The notes beneath the pieces are model-generated. The model had not been told where the DNA came from. It worked only from the letters and a program-made list of their open reading frames with translations, and ran no database searches. From contig CM075104.1 in assembly GCA_037576195.1 (NCBI GenBank), positions 6,578,775 through 6,642,774 of the forward strand: DNA of 64,000 nt. The letters are read 5' to 3'. Of this stretch, positions 24,201 to 34,455 are shown one piece after another. How positions within the stretch are numbered: position 1 is the stretch's first letter; every line of letters begins with the position of its first letter. This DNA comes from Phytoseiulus persimilis (lineage: Eukaryota > Arthropoda > Arachnida > Mesostigmata > Phytoseiidae). Made by a program: the position numbers and the translations under genes.

Positions 24201-25546
24201 TGGTCGATTCCAGCTGATCTTGTTGCCGCTACTACGGTATACCCGATTGGCCTTCTCGGCAGAAGCTGTGAAAATATCTGTTTGCGGATCTATTTTATCG
24301 GAATGCGTCATGATATCGCGATCAGATATTCATCTCCTACTGCGGCGAGAGCCGTAAATCAGATGGATTTCACTACGGGCTCTCATTTTCTTGAAGGTAC
24401 AACGCAGGGCGTCCAGGTCAGGAGTGGCCCTTCACGGTCGAAGGCCCCGAGAAGGTTATCCCGAGCGAAATCCACTATCGTCGCTTACGATACTGATTCC
24501 GTGATAAGAACCGTTATCATCACGGATAGCGATATTTCAGGAGGAAACACCGCGGCAGGAGTCGTCACGAGGGGACAAACGTCATCGTTATGATTGGTAT
24601 TGCTATCGCCATCAATCATGAGGCTCATCGCGAGTGCTAGCGTCACTCTGCCAACCAGCAAATGAGCGAGCAAGAAAGCAAGCTCGCAGTCGAGCAGTCA
24701 TCGAGAAAGCTGGCTGGCCAGCCAGCTAGCTAACTCGTGGAGTGGCTGACGAATCTTAACAAGTGGTGCCGGTGGGAGTTCGCTCGCCCGTCTGTCTGTC
24801 TCTTTGTCCGTGTGCTCGGTCTATCTGTATTTCCATCGGTTTGGCTATTTCTGTAGTTCTTCTTCAAGTTCGCGATGGTCCCGCGAGTGCACGAAAAGTC
24901 AAGTCCGTAAGTAATCACTTAGTCCAAACGCCATGCCGGTCCATAACCTTTAGAGCAGTTTCGGGTCAGAGCCCAATTGACAGCTTTCGAAATGTCCCGG
25001 AGAGAAACGAACGCTAATCTCATCGAAAACGAACTCGGACACTCGACAGAATCGGATGTTTGAGGAGCATTTGCGCGTCAACGTCAGCCGACTCGGCCAT
25101 CGTCCGTCAACCTAGTAACAGCTGTTCTATCAAGGAAGAAGCGAAAAACGGGTAGACTTACTCAGTACACCATTCTGTTGATCCGACGGTATCCAACCGG
25201 CCGCGTCAACTCGTAGGAGACTGCCTGAACTTGTTGCTGGTACCGTTGTTGCCGACGTTGTTGTTGCTGGTGCCGCTGTGGCAGTGGAAGCGACCGTCGT
25301 CGTCGAGGATTTCGACGTTGCCTGTCGAGACGACTCGACTGGCGTGATTTGAGGACTCTTTTGCTCAACTTCGTCGACGACTTGCGTGGTCTCATCCTCG
25401 CGAGGAGCCTGCTGAGGCGGTTGCGGCTGCTGGTCGTTGATGGTACCGTTGTCGTCGACGTAGATTTGAACAGCTTGCTGAGCCTGCATGGAATCTTCGG
25501 GCAAGAAGCCGTTCGATTCAGAAAGGTCCGGCTGATTTTCAGCCAT
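82..25546 (-). CDS. FNDC3: FNDC3A/FNDC3B-type fibronectin type III protein, 5' part (partial gene, 7 exons)
   Basis: Seven minus-strand exons join in phase: 25546-25162, 18649-18410, 11116-10947, 6963-6763, 4051-3611, 728-338 and 237-82. They encode the low-complexity N-terminus and the start of the first FN3 domain, about 660 residues; the remaining FN3 domains and C-terminal membrane anchor lie left of the window. Identification rests on three stretches that match the vertebrate FNDC3A order: the initial MAENQPDL, the QCIPGPATV block with a following Met/Pro-rich segment, and the PVASDVHARSALLTW start of FN3 domain 1 preceded by a KLRKKLDSR coiled motif. Family members are tail-anchored ER/Golgi-associated proteins with about nine FN3 repeats, and the precise molecular role is unclear. 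The N-terminal part here is unusually rich in Gln, His and Asn compared with vertebrates. The start is the ATG at 25546 (context GCG ATG G). An upstream in-frame GTG is not needed. Confidence 0.9.
238..337 (-). other. FNDC3 short intron
   Basis: A 100-bp intron with GTGAGTGAGC donor and CACCTGCAG acceptor separates the Asn-rich exon from the FN3 exon. Confidence 0.85.
338..728 (-). CDS. FNDC3: FNDC3 exon with basic coiled motif and Asn-rich stretch
   Basis: The acceptor TTTTATTGCAG ends at 729; the exon begins KLRKKLDSRTCPGG, aligning with the vertebrate ERLQKKLKDRQG motif. An asparagine-rich segment follows (SQNNNSNNHTNHNNNN), then a Ser/Gly region ending SLRRNNPR. The donor CGTG | GTGAGT is phase 1 and matches the next exon. 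Confidence 0.87.
729..3610 (-). other. FNDC3 intron, no gene seen
   Basis: An intron of 2.9 kb. Open frames on both strands (for example minus 518-1120) are unspecific, and I recognise nothing in them. Confidence 0.75.
3611..4051 (-). CDS. FNDC3: FNDC3 poly-Gln/His-rich exon
   Basis: The acceptor ATCTCTTCCAG ends at 4052 and the donor CAG | GTGAGA at 3610; both ends are phase 0 (147 codons). It reads ASPALAANVPGSAACLDSSQ, then several glutamine tracts and a run of ten histidines at 3689-3718, then GQPPPPPHRR and TIITQQQ. This is low-complexity expansion of the region before the family's coiled motif. An open frame continues upstream past the acceptor, but the phase-0 join from TQSSY makes 4051 the better boundary. 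Confidence 0.82.
4052..6762 (-). other. FNDC3 intron, no gene seen
   Basis: A 2.7-kb intron between the Pro-rich and Gln-rich exons. No conserved protein segment, RNA gene or repeat array was recognised. Confidence 0.75.
6763..6963 (-). CDS. FNDC3: FNDC3 proline-rich exon
   Basis: The acceptor TTTTTAG ends at 6964 and the donor TAT | GTAAGT begins at 6762; both ends are phase 0 (67 codons). It reads VRMLPGNGTGVALPPVVAIP, then Met/Tyr/Pro-rich sequence (MAPPPQVPTHPHQAY) ending DNTQSSY. The position after GPAT and the Pro-rich character match the vertebrate segment after GPAQVPMMSPNGSVPP. Confidence 0.88.
6964..10946 (-). other. FNDC3 intron with a promoter-like interval
   Basis: A 4.0-kb intron between the GPAT exon and the Pro-rich exon. 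Its middle (about 8270-9350) has the composition seen upstream of start codons elsewhere in this window and is listed separately. Otherwise I see nothing supportable. Confidence 0.7.
8270..9000. promoter_or_regulatory. promoter-like interval inside FNDC3 intron
   Basis: The interval contains GGTTGGTTGGCTGG-like runs (8291-8325), TCAGTCAGCG-type motifs (8499-8509, 8920-8945), a GAGA-rich stretch (8963-8990) and dense CpG. The same mix occurs just upstream of the FNDC3 and AGFG1 start codons. It could be an internal promoter or alternative first exon for FNDC3. No initiator or start codon can be fixed from sequence alone. Confidence 0.3.
10947..11116 (-). CDS. FNDC3: FNDC3 exon with conserved QCIPGPA block
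   Basis: The acceptor follows CCGTTTTTCAG; the exon begins GC ATG TAC TGC and ends GCA ACG | GTGAGT (phase 0). It encodes GGLPCVVDATTGQQVFYVQM and then FQLGDTVQCIPGPAT. This aligns with the vertebrate FNDC3A segment that reads VILVQVNPGEAF and QCITGPAQV. It is the best N-terminal landmark for the family in this window. Confidence 0.9.
14089..14109. repeat. (GTC)7 microsatellite
   Basis: Seven GTC units occur directly in sequence within an FNDC3 intron. Confidence 0.9.
17123..17136. repeat. poly-C tract
   Basis: Fourteen consecutive C within an FNDC3 intron. It could be a sequencing-length error site. Confidence 0.95.
18410..18649 (-). CDS. FNDC3: FNDC3 phase-symmetric internal exon (80 codons, possible cassette)
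   Basis: A strong acceptor (TTTTTGCAG at 18650) and a strong donor (G|GTGAGAG at 18409) bound a 240-bp open segment. It reads GGESSTASTPHSASSSGGGG, then a Gly/Pro/Ser/His-rich stretch ending SAAPQQ. Entry and exit are both phase 1, exactly the phase of the flanking exons (CTG A | GC ATG), so it can be included or skipped without a frameshift. Read past the donor, the frame stops at 18363, so it could otherwise be an alternative 3' end. The content is typical disordered sequence with no domain. Assignment to FNDC3 is inferred from strand, position and phase. Confidence 0.6.
18650..25161 (-). other. FNDC3 first intron 6.5 kb
   Basis: It lies between the start-codon exon and the 80-codon exon. 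It contains a 20-bp perfect palindrome at 24708-24727 in a GGCT/GAGC-rich interval (24660-24760), and a 14-bp palindrome centred near 21656. No coding segment is recognised. Confidence 0.7.
24708..24727. repeat. 20-bp perfect palindrome
   Basis: AGCTGGCTGGCCAGCCAGCT reads identically on both strands. It sits in a GGCT-rich stretch 0.8 kb downstream, in the transcription direction, of the FNDC3 start codon. Confidence 0.95.
25162..25546 (-). CDS. FNDC3: FNDC3 coding exon 1 (start codon)
   Basis: It starts with ATG at 25546, reading MAENQPDLSESNGFLP, and ends at a GTAAGT donor after CTG A (phase 1). It encodes 128 residues plus one base: an acidic start, a VQIYVDDNGTI segment that corresponds to the early vertebrate N-terminus, then a Pro/Gln and Thr/Ala/Ser low-complexity stretch ending DQQNGVL. 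The phase-1 donor matches the phase of both possible next exons (18649 and 11116). Confidence 0.85.
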
Positions 25547-26060
25547 CGCGGCGATCACATCACCCACCAGTACGAACTGTCAGACGAGCGACTCACTAAT
25601 CCATCCGCATCTCCCTGTCAGCCAGGCAGGCACGCAGCCCCGCTCGCTCGCTGGCTCGCTCGACGGCTCGACTCGACGGGGGTTGGCAAGTCGACTTCAC
25701 GACGCGTGGAAAGTCGCTCGGCGTGTTTCCCAAGCTCGGCTTGCTCTCCGACACGATCACTACAACCCTGTGGTCGTAGACACGGAGCTGGTTTGATTTT
25801 TGGGGGACTTGATGGGGGATTTGAGGGGCACCAGCTGTTAGCCACCAGAGCGCACACTTCAAGCCGACAGTTCGCGCTTTTCGCTGAGACAGTTCAAATC
25901 CAACTTGCAACACTCGCCATCCGGCACTTTTGCGACTTTCAAACGCCGCAGTCAAACAGCAGCCGCCGTCGTTGTAGTGAGCGTACTTGGCAGGCAGTCA
26001 GTCAGTCAGTCAGTCAGACGGGGCCGCCTGTGGCAGCGCTCACTGGATGACACGTAAATG
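25547..26060 (-). promoter_or_regulatory. FNDC3: FNDC3 5' UTR/promoter candidate
   Basis: The interval immediately upstream of the FNDC3 ATG has runs of CGCTCGCTGGCTCGCTCG type (25640-25670) and a (CAGT)n tract (25995-26017). Composition and location suggest transcription start, but no initiator can be proven. Confidence 0.4.
25995..26017. repeat. (CAGT)n microsatellite
   Basis: Nearly six tandem CAGT units, upstream of FNDC3. Confidence 0.9.
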
Positions 26061-28320
26061 ATAACAATATTGAGCAGAGCGCCTGTCGTCGTGTAGTGCG
26101 GACAACTCGCCCGAAGTGAATGAACGCATTCCGATCGAGCGCGGAGCAGACCGGGCGGCCGACTCTGAGCTGCGCCTACTTGAGATGTTGGTGAGCCTGA
26201 GAACGTGTGCCCCTGTGTCCAGGCTGAAAGCTCGTGCGCTTGTCGAGCTGTGGGCTCAACGAGTGAGGGGATTCGAGAGCTTTGATCGCCATTGACGCTG
26301 GAGGGAATCCTCTAGATTTCCAGTAGATCTCCGATATACATCAAAATAGCCAGCGAAAACAACTCATCAAGAGTCACCCACTCGAAATGTCGGCAAGAAC
26401 AAAAGAGCGAGTGCTCTTGACCATATCATCAGTGAGCACGAGTACAGGCCCGACATAGAGACAAGGTTCCGATTGCTCTCTTGCTCATCAGGTTTCATTT
26501 CGGTTTCAGTCTCGGAAACCTTCTGTATCATCTGAATGAGAATTGGGATCAATAGGTGAAAGATGAATCCAGAGAAGTTTGTCGAATTTTTAAAATCGGA
26601 CCCAGCTGCGCTTATTCGCCGGGTTCTCCACCTGCATACAATGTCCCGCAGGAAGAAGGGAACAAGTGGTTGCGTTGACCTCTCTATGGCGGTTGTTTCG
26701 CTGCATGGACTCCTCTTTTTGTCGCTTAGCGCTGAAAGCATCGGTGACAAATGAATCATATTCCGCCACCCATGATTGCCAGTAGTGTTCGCCGGGTCGA
26801 TTTGTAGGATGAAGCCGCGGAGATGATTTACACTGTAGGAACCAGGTGGGAAACCTGGTTCCGACACCTGATCAAACGAAGTCATCGATTATCTTATGGT
26901 GGTGCTATTACGCGTTTTGAACTTTGAATCATACTTCTATGCTCGGAGGGAACTCGAGCTCTGAGGACATCTTTCACAATTCCAAGGAAAACTGATGCCG
27001 TTTTGACACACTACCGAATGACGATCGTCGAGTGCCAATCGATGCACGTACGGACTTGCTGCAGCTCCCCAGCTACACGCACGTCGCGGCGACGTGCACG
27101 CATCATCTGGTACACATCTCATAGCGTGCACCGTGGCGACACTCGGGGATCGAATCGTCATCAAGTTTCAGTTTCAGTTGGGTTCGTTCTGACAATCGGC
27201 CGTTTGGTCCGCTTTCCGGGCACGCGGGTAGAAGCCGCTCCGAGCAGCGGTGACGGGAGGTTTCTAGCGGAAACATCCCAATACCAGGGGGACGGAACGA
27301 ACTGATGCTTCGTGACGGCCAAAGTCCGTCCCACTGGAGCACGGTTGCAGCCGCTCCCGAGAGGACCGGCAAACATCATTTTGTCGTCTGAAGGTTTCCT
27401 CGATGATTCGGATGAGCTTATCGGCATCGAGAGTCAAGGAACATCTCGGAGCAAGTAGCGAACTACGGAACACAGAAGGGGAGGAAGACAGTATGTAGTC
27501 CTTGATCAACGCCGATGTGGCTCTGGTCCAAATCGGCTGTCATTTTCCGCTCCATCTGTTCTAGAAAAACCCCATCCGTCGAAGGCTCACCCGACTGAGA
27601 TTCTTCTGAGCTCAGCCTGACCTCCACAACAGAATATATGAAAAACGATTGCACGATTTTCGGTTACCCCTCAATAAACTTGAATCGGAGCTGCACTTCC
27701 TAGTGGGAGACCGGTTCCACGCAGTTCCCTCTTTCACGACGAGTTCCATCATTCTGAACGCTAAGAAATCTTATAGTCAACTTCTGACTCCTTGTAATCG
27801 CGTTCCATCTGCTTTCAACGCAGAGACGAGTACTAACGACCGTCTTTTGTTGTCTCGCCTTCCGAGTTCGCCGCCCTATCGCTCACCTCTAGGGCATATA
27901 CTCCTGACAGAGCTGTCGTCAGTTTATCCATGCGGCGCTTACCAGAACCATGAGCCGCGGAATAAGGGGGCACTGCTTCAGACAGAGTTTCAAAAACGAT
28001 AATCGGGGACCCTCTGATGCTTCGAGCCAAGACTCCGCCGATTTCCGCATCCACGCTCCGCAAAATGTTCGGGGCTTCTGAATGGAATCGAGCCCATGAC
28101 GTCGAATGCATTCGAATCGCATCGAGGTTCGCCATCAGATTTGACGCCGATGAGCATGGGCGCTCCACTGAGATCGAGATCTTGAGGTAGTGAAGAATAC
28201 AAAGAATCTAATACAGGAGTGGGGGGAGGAGACTCGAACGATCAGTTGAGAAGTCGCCTCTGATGCGGGAGGGATACAGCCCGGTGACATTATTTCGGAA
28301 GAAATATGGGTAAATACAAG

Positions 28321-28925
28321 TTCTGAAGATGACCGTTTTTTTTTTCTCGAGGTCTCCCCAAGAGTCGTCGTGGGAATATTCATTCGATCCGACTCGTGGG
28401 GATCGCCTTGGACGCGTGTAAGGTAGTCTGTCAATCGCCCGAAAACCGATCGAAGTGTTATCATATCTTCAGAATATGGCAAGCGATCGTATCGAGAATT
28501 CCTACGGTGATTCCAAGGGTGATTCTCGCGACCGAGGACGGAAAACTGAATCAGGGTGATTTCCGGTCAAAATCAGTAACCGCCAAATCGACCTTGCAGC
28601 ACAATATTCGGATGATTCACCCCTTCCTGAGCATTTTTCACCCGAGGAGGTACCTCAAATTCCGCCCCGTTGTGGAGTTACAAGAGGAAATGCGGGGGAA
28701 AGCGATGAGAACGAAATAAGCGAACGGGCAGGCCCTTTAAAGAGGGGTAGATACGATCGCTTGCCATTTTTCGGGGAGAAGAGATTACTTCGATCGGTTT
28801 TCGGGCGAATAACCGGCTTCCTTGCGCGTAGTACGCGACCACTACGAGTCCGATCGGATGAATATTGACGTTTCCACGATTACTTTCAGGGAGACCTCGA
28901 AGAAAAAAATTGGTCATCTTCAAAA
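28321..28925. repeat. fold-back inverted repeat, arms about 175 bp
   Basis: The left arm 28321-28493 and right arm 28750-28925 are imperfect reverse complements. They share GATACGATCGCTT, CGATCGGTTTTCGGGCGA, CGATCGGATGAATATT-like (left arm reads GATCGAATGAATATT), GGGAGACCTCGA and TGGTCATCTTC in order. The loop is about 256 bp. No protein is recognised inside it. It may be a foldback element or an inverted duplication. Confidence 0.8.
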
Positions 28926-31323
28926 CCATTTTCTGACCGCAATTTTCCATGGCCAGAACAAGATCGGACTCGAAGATTCCCAACTGAAAAAACGCCACCC
29001 CGTTCAATGCAGTTTCCAGCAAAACCTGCCCGAATTCCCTGAAGTCTCTGTCGATCTCCGGCCTCAGAGCAGCGCAGGCCGCGACGATGTTTCCAGTGAG
29101 TGTGGCGTAACAGCCCCTTACTCAGAGTCACTCGCCAGAACTCATCGATCGCAAAGGTTCACGAGGTTCCCAACGGAGGAACCGAAGCAGGGGGTCCGAG
29201 ACAAGCGACGGTAGGCAGAGAGAGGAAGCACCAAAAGTAGAGGACGGAGAGTCGGCGCGGCGGTTGGCAACACACGCCCTCTGCTCCCTTCCAGGTATCA
29301 GGAACGGAGCCACCCGAGCGGAAAATTCGCCGGTGTATTCTTCAGCGGCTCCGTTCCTTTCCTGTGAGAAAGTCCGCTGTACCCCTGAAAATATCTCTAA
29401 TCGTTGAGCCGGATCGTTACCGCGTATGGCATCCCAGCCGGCCCTGTTTCGCTCAAGGAAAATATATTCAGATCCGATCGAGCGGCTCGAAGCGTCTCGT
29501 TCCTCGCGAGAGGTCTGCCCAGGATGCTTTCAGTCAGTCAACCGGGAAGTCGCTGAGGACGGTTCCTCGAGAGAGCGAGATTTGCAAACATGCCCGAGGC
29601 GAGCGCCGGTGTGCTGGATGTTAATCCCATTTGCAGCGTCGTGGCCCTCGACTCGCCTCCGTTGACGTTGATCATGAAGCGGGTCGCTGTAGTCCTATCC
29701 AGGCTCTTGGTCCCAAACTTCTTCTCCCCCTACGCTTACTCCTCCTTCCTTCGTTCCCCGAAGCTCTTCCCGGCATATTTCTTCGCGGAACCCTGAACCT
29801 TGTAGACGACGGATGAACTTCTTCGAGTTTGAGTTGTTCTGTCACTCTGGGAAGAAGCCCGAACTTCAGATTTGTCACTCCTGAGCTCACGGAAATTCCA
29901 AAGGAACCGTCCCGTGTCGATGCTTGCGTCGATGATCGCCTGTTCGCTCCACCCCAAGCCCCTGTGAGCGCACGCGACTGATGAAAATGGCCATCATGAC
30001 CGACTGACAGCTGCTGGGGATCAAGCCCCCCAGCCGAACCCGGAATATGTTCGGAGAGGGGGAGCAATTCACCCAATGTTCCTCATCGCCTCAGCCGATG
30101 ACCCGGTCGCAATACGTTCATCCGTCGGTTATTCCACACAGACACTTCTTGAACGCGCTCTGTCATTATCTGCAGGCGCCGTGGTTCGCTGACAGTTCTA
30201 CTACGCACGATTGACTCGTACCATCTGCAGCACATTATGTAGGTCAAAATCTCAGCATTGGCGCTTGCCCAATTTCCGTACTTTTCAATGAGTCCACATG
30301 AGACGAAATCGACCCGTATCACTCGTACCACAACCCCGGGAAGAGGGAATCCAAGAGAAGCACCGTGTGGTACCATTTCCGTAGTGATGTGGTTCGCGGC
30401 CCTGACCGGCTGTGGTACGAACCGCGGCCGGCTTATCGACCGCTGCCGCAGCACATTTCACATTCGGCGGTAATCCACCCCAGCGAACGCGCGGATTGCT
30501 TCAAATGGACGTGACTGTGTTGGTTACGTTTCTGATCGGGCTAAACCTTCTCGTATGAGAAGGTTCTCGATTCCGGTGAGGTCAAAGTTCTTTCCTGACT
30601 TCACTGCCAAAGGCAGGGATCGACGGGGGTAGCCGCCGGCTTGAACGGCCGCGATGATCTGTTCAGGATGGGTCTCGACGGATTCTCGCTCGGATATATT
30701 CCTTGGAAATGCCTCGTCGTTCTTCCTTCCGCAAGCTTCTCGGGCCCCTTCCTCTGAGTCAAACTCGAGTCGAGCTGATGAGGAAGAATCGTTTCCTCTG
30801 AACAAGGTCAACAGGTGGCTTGAAAGCTATAACATGATCTGACGTAGCATAGGGAACTCGAACAAAGCCCCACTCATTTCATCTGAGTCATTTTCAACTG
30901 CCAATCGAGATTGGAAAGCAAACGACGGCCTTCAATTGTACGGAAGTTTAATAATAATCCAATGAAGCGGGCGATATAGGCATTTGGAACCATGGGTGAG
31001 AGCAGGGACTTCCAGGTGGGAAGCTTCTCGGACACGAATATGGAGACCTTTCTCTTTCCTTTTTCATGGGAGTTTCAGTGAATGCCTGATACACATGCGC
31101 CACGCTGGGCCATGAACGACTAGTGCGGGACTCGCAAACACGCTAAACACTGTTCTCTCCCCATCCGCCTTCGGGTCGGAATTACTGAGCAATTGCTTCG
31201 AAGTTCGAAGGGGGCGCCTCCCTTACACCATATGCCGAGTTTTCACCAGACAAGTGTTACGACAGCAGCCACACAGCTCAGCAACCCTTACCAAAGGGAT
31301 ATGGAGACCTACGGGCAGCGGAC

Positions 31324-31372
31324 ATGACCCTCATAACGGAGTATGAGGGTCATGCTCCGTTATGAGGGTCAT
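31324..31372. repeat. 18-bp perfect hairpin, 13-nt loop
   Basis: ATGACCCTCATAACGGAG at 31324-31341 is the exact reverse complement of 31355-31372. The loop repeats part of the arm (TATGAGGGTCAT), so three near-copies of one motif lie head to tail or head to head. AACGGAGTATGG then follows. Confidence 0.92.
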
Positions 31373-31854
31373 AACGGAGTATGGTGAAAACGATGATGAT
31401 CCTCATCATCGCCGCGAGCTCTATCGGACTGATTTTGGGTCGTTCTGAGGACAATGAAAACCACCATTTCAGATCCGGGCGCGGGTTCCAGGGGCCGTTA
31501 CTTGCTCTCTGGGGATTGCCGCGAGCAACCAGTCGCATTACGGTCCGTGGAATGCCGCGGCGCCCCTTGGCCGTACGAGATCGCCCGAGACGCATGCGGG
31601 TCGGAGAACAGGGCTGAATCCGGATTTGGATATGAACTGAGATCCGAATCTGGGTGGACATGTGGACACAAATCCAGATCTGAATACGAGACTTCAGTCC
31701 AGGCCTGAGTCTTCATAGTTCCCGAGTTCCAGGGACGTGATTCTCCAGGGACGCAATGGGATTTGCGAGGCGATAGGTAGTGTTGCTGAAGCAATACCGA
31801 AAGGTTCAGCCGGAAAACAAAGAGAGACGTGATTCTGAGGTGGATTTGACCAAA

Positions 31855-32260
31855 CTTTCGATGGTCAGATCGAGGTCGGAGTCACCTCCATGGACCAGAC
31901 ACGTATGGTCAGATCGAGTGGGAAACACATCCGGGGACCCAAAATGGGAGTATGGTCATGTCGACCCTGGAGTCACCTCCCTGAACTCTGAAAAGTATGG
32001 TCAGATCGACGCTGGAGAGTACGGTCCAATTGACCTCGGAATCATCTCCATGAATTAAAAAAGTATGGTCAGATCGACGTCAGAATATCCTACATGGACC
32101 CCGTATGGTCATATCAACCTCGGAATTGCTCTTATGGACCCCGAAGAGTATGGCTGGATTGACCGCGGAATCACCGCAATGGAAGCCAAGAAGTATGGTC
32201 AGGTCGACGTCGAAATCACCACCACGGGCCCCGACGAAGGTGACCCCAACTAACTGGGAG
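31855..32260 (+). repeat. degenerate 45-bp minisatellite, about 9 units
   Basis: The core TATGGTCAGATCGAC recurs with ATGG positions at 31861, 31905, 31952, 31997, 32065, 32105, 32150 and 32195, mostly 40-47 bp apart. Each unit continues with CTCGGAATCACCTCCATGGA-like sequence. Degenerate single copies follow near 32357 and 32412. Because 45 is a multiple of 3, the plus frame repeats a 15-residue peptide like YGQIDVGITSMDPEE, which explains open frames here. Confidence 0.85.
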
Positions 32261-33338
32261 CGACAAGATCTGTGAACGCAATACGACTCACCCCTGGAAT
32301 GAAAGGGACCACAGGTGCATATGGAAGATCAAAATAAATCCAATCCGATCCAAACGTATGGTCAGATCGAGGCGGAATCAATACCGAAATACGGTGAGAA
32401 CGAGGGAGACGTATGATCAGACCGCGGCGAAGTTATCTTCAAAAACTCTTCGTGGGGCACGGATTCGAATACCCTGAGGATTTCCATGGAGCCGGAATAA
32501 TCCCCAAGAGAGAGAGGTGACTTCGCTCAGATACCATCCGGATCCGAAATTCAGACTTTTCAAAATTAAGCCCCGGGTTGACTCGGAATCAGCCAAAGAA
32601 CTATCACATAGGGGAGCAATATTGATGCACACATATTGATGCACAAGTTCTGGGCCCGCGATGAACCGAAACCCGGCGAAAGAGAGGTCCGGCCATCTCG
32701 ATAATCTTCGTCTGAACTCTCTCAGGAACGCTTATTGGGAGAATAAATGGCTAAATTTTACTTGCCGATGAGAGTCAGTATTTCAGCGACCGCTCCGACA
32801 CCTTTGCCCATTTTTTTCCTCACTTCCCTCAATCAGTGAAGTTCAGTTTGGATTCGGATCCGTAGTGGGGGTCAGATGCAGATCCAGACTCATGAGAAAA
32901 TCCATGAGCTGCAATTCGATCGTGCACTCCGAATCATGCCCATCTCTGATCTATGACCTCCTAGTTTTTCGTCGTCTTTGTTTCCACTTGCGTATGGACA
33001 TCGGATCACCAGTCAAGTGTACCACTCTGGTTACATTGTTGAGCTCTGGCTGTTATGTTATCGTTATGGACCACTTCGGCACGGAAAGGGCCCGGGGCAG
33101 GGGGAGGGCTGTGAACGACGACCGCTCGTCCAGGGCACCGTCTAGAATCAAGCCGGCTCTTGTGGTTACTGGAAAAGTTTGGCACCGCCTTCAGCTCGCC
33201 TGAGGCTTCCGACGAGAGGTTCCTCTGAGGATGCAGATGGAAAACCTGGGGCTGACCAGAAATATGTACATCAGGCACGGCACTGTGGAACTTATTCCGC
33301 GGAGAACTTGAATGAGGGTGCGGAGTGAATTGGATAAT

Positions 33339-33377
33339 ACATGGAAACCGAACGTGGAAACCGAACATGGAAGCCGA
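33339..33377. repeat. short direct repeat GGAAACCGAACx, 3 copies
   Basis: The sequence TGGAAACCGAACGTGGAAAC and continuation contains three near-identical 12-13-bp units. A related AAACCGGACAT motif recurs at 39595-39650. Confidence 0.75.
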
Positions 33378-34299
33378 ATCCACACTGTGCATACATTGAC
33401 AATCCAAAGATGAGATACTTGTGCGTTGAGCCCCCTCTTCGAGAGCGGCGCTAAAAACACGGCCGGTCAACGCGCCATCACAAAGGGAGCGGGCGGTGAA
33501 GCGGAGGGCAACACGCCACGGGCAGAGGCGAAACATAGCATGGCTTCTGCGTACCGCTTCGTCTACCTTTCTCCCACCTCCTCTTATCCTCGGGTGCCCG
33601 TCACCTGGGCCCCGTTGTCAACTGGGCCATGGCGTCAACCGGGGCAACGGGGGCCTTGACCTGATCTCACCGAAATCTCCCCGAACCGGTTAGGGGATCC
33701 GCAGGTTTTCAGTGGGTTTGCGGTTCCCACAGTACCGAGTTGGAGCTGTGCCATGGTCTGCATCAAGCCTTTTTCTCCCTTGCACGAGAAAAGGCACTTG
33801 AGCTGCGTTGGGTCCTGCTGCTACCATAGCGTCCCCCGCAGCCAGAAGTTTGGGGTCTCCTCTATGCGGAACCCAGGGAGAGAAGTCCGGTAGGATGAGT
33901 TTCGAAAACACGAGAGAGCTTCCGGAAACAATCTGGAGACCCGATGCTTCCTTCCGACAATCGTTCGGCCACATCCCCCCCTCAGCGTCCCCTTCGAGAA
34001 GACGACGCGAGCGGGGCGGCAAGTGGTCATCGAGCCCTAGTTACAACGATACAAGCTTGGAAAGTTCGGTCTCACTGATGAGATTCTAAACAGGCATTTG
34101 AAGATGCCCAGCGTGCCGGGATCAGGAAGCTCCTCCCGGCGTTGTCGTGCAGTGATAAGACAAAGAGGAGTCTTGAACCGGCGCGAAGCCGGACCTTCCT
34201 AGTATCGGACTTGTGGGGAGGTTGACTGATTTCGTTTTCCTCGCATTTCCTTTCGTTTATCCTCAACGAGGCGGAATTGGAGGTATCACCTCGAGTGAA

Positions 34300-34455
34300 A
34301 ATTACTCGGAAATGTTTTCCTGGTCATAGGAGGTGATTCCGGGATCGGTCTGATCATACTCTCCGGAGTCTCAGGAGGTGATTCATGGATTGATCCGACA
34401 ATACTGTCCGGAGTCTAAGGAGGGGATTCCGGAGTCGATCTGACCATAACAACAT
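34300..34455 (-). repeat. inverted block of the 45-bp minisatellite
   Basis: The reverse complement reads TATGGTCAGATCGACTCCGG, AATCCCCTCC, then two more units with GTATTGTCGGATCAATCC and GTATGATCAGACCGATCCC. About three units belong to the same family as 31855-32260 but in opposite orientation, 2 kb away. Confidence 0.8.

Noticed and set aside
31780-32253. Two plus-strand frames with repeated YGQIDxGI peptide
   Set aside because: The 45-bp minisatellite has a period divisible by 3, so repetition of the peptide is automatic. An in-frame stop separates the two frames and units vary in length.
33006-33536. Minus-strand frame of 176 codons
   Set aside because: Contains short direct repeats and no domain; looks like chance opening in stop-poor DNA.
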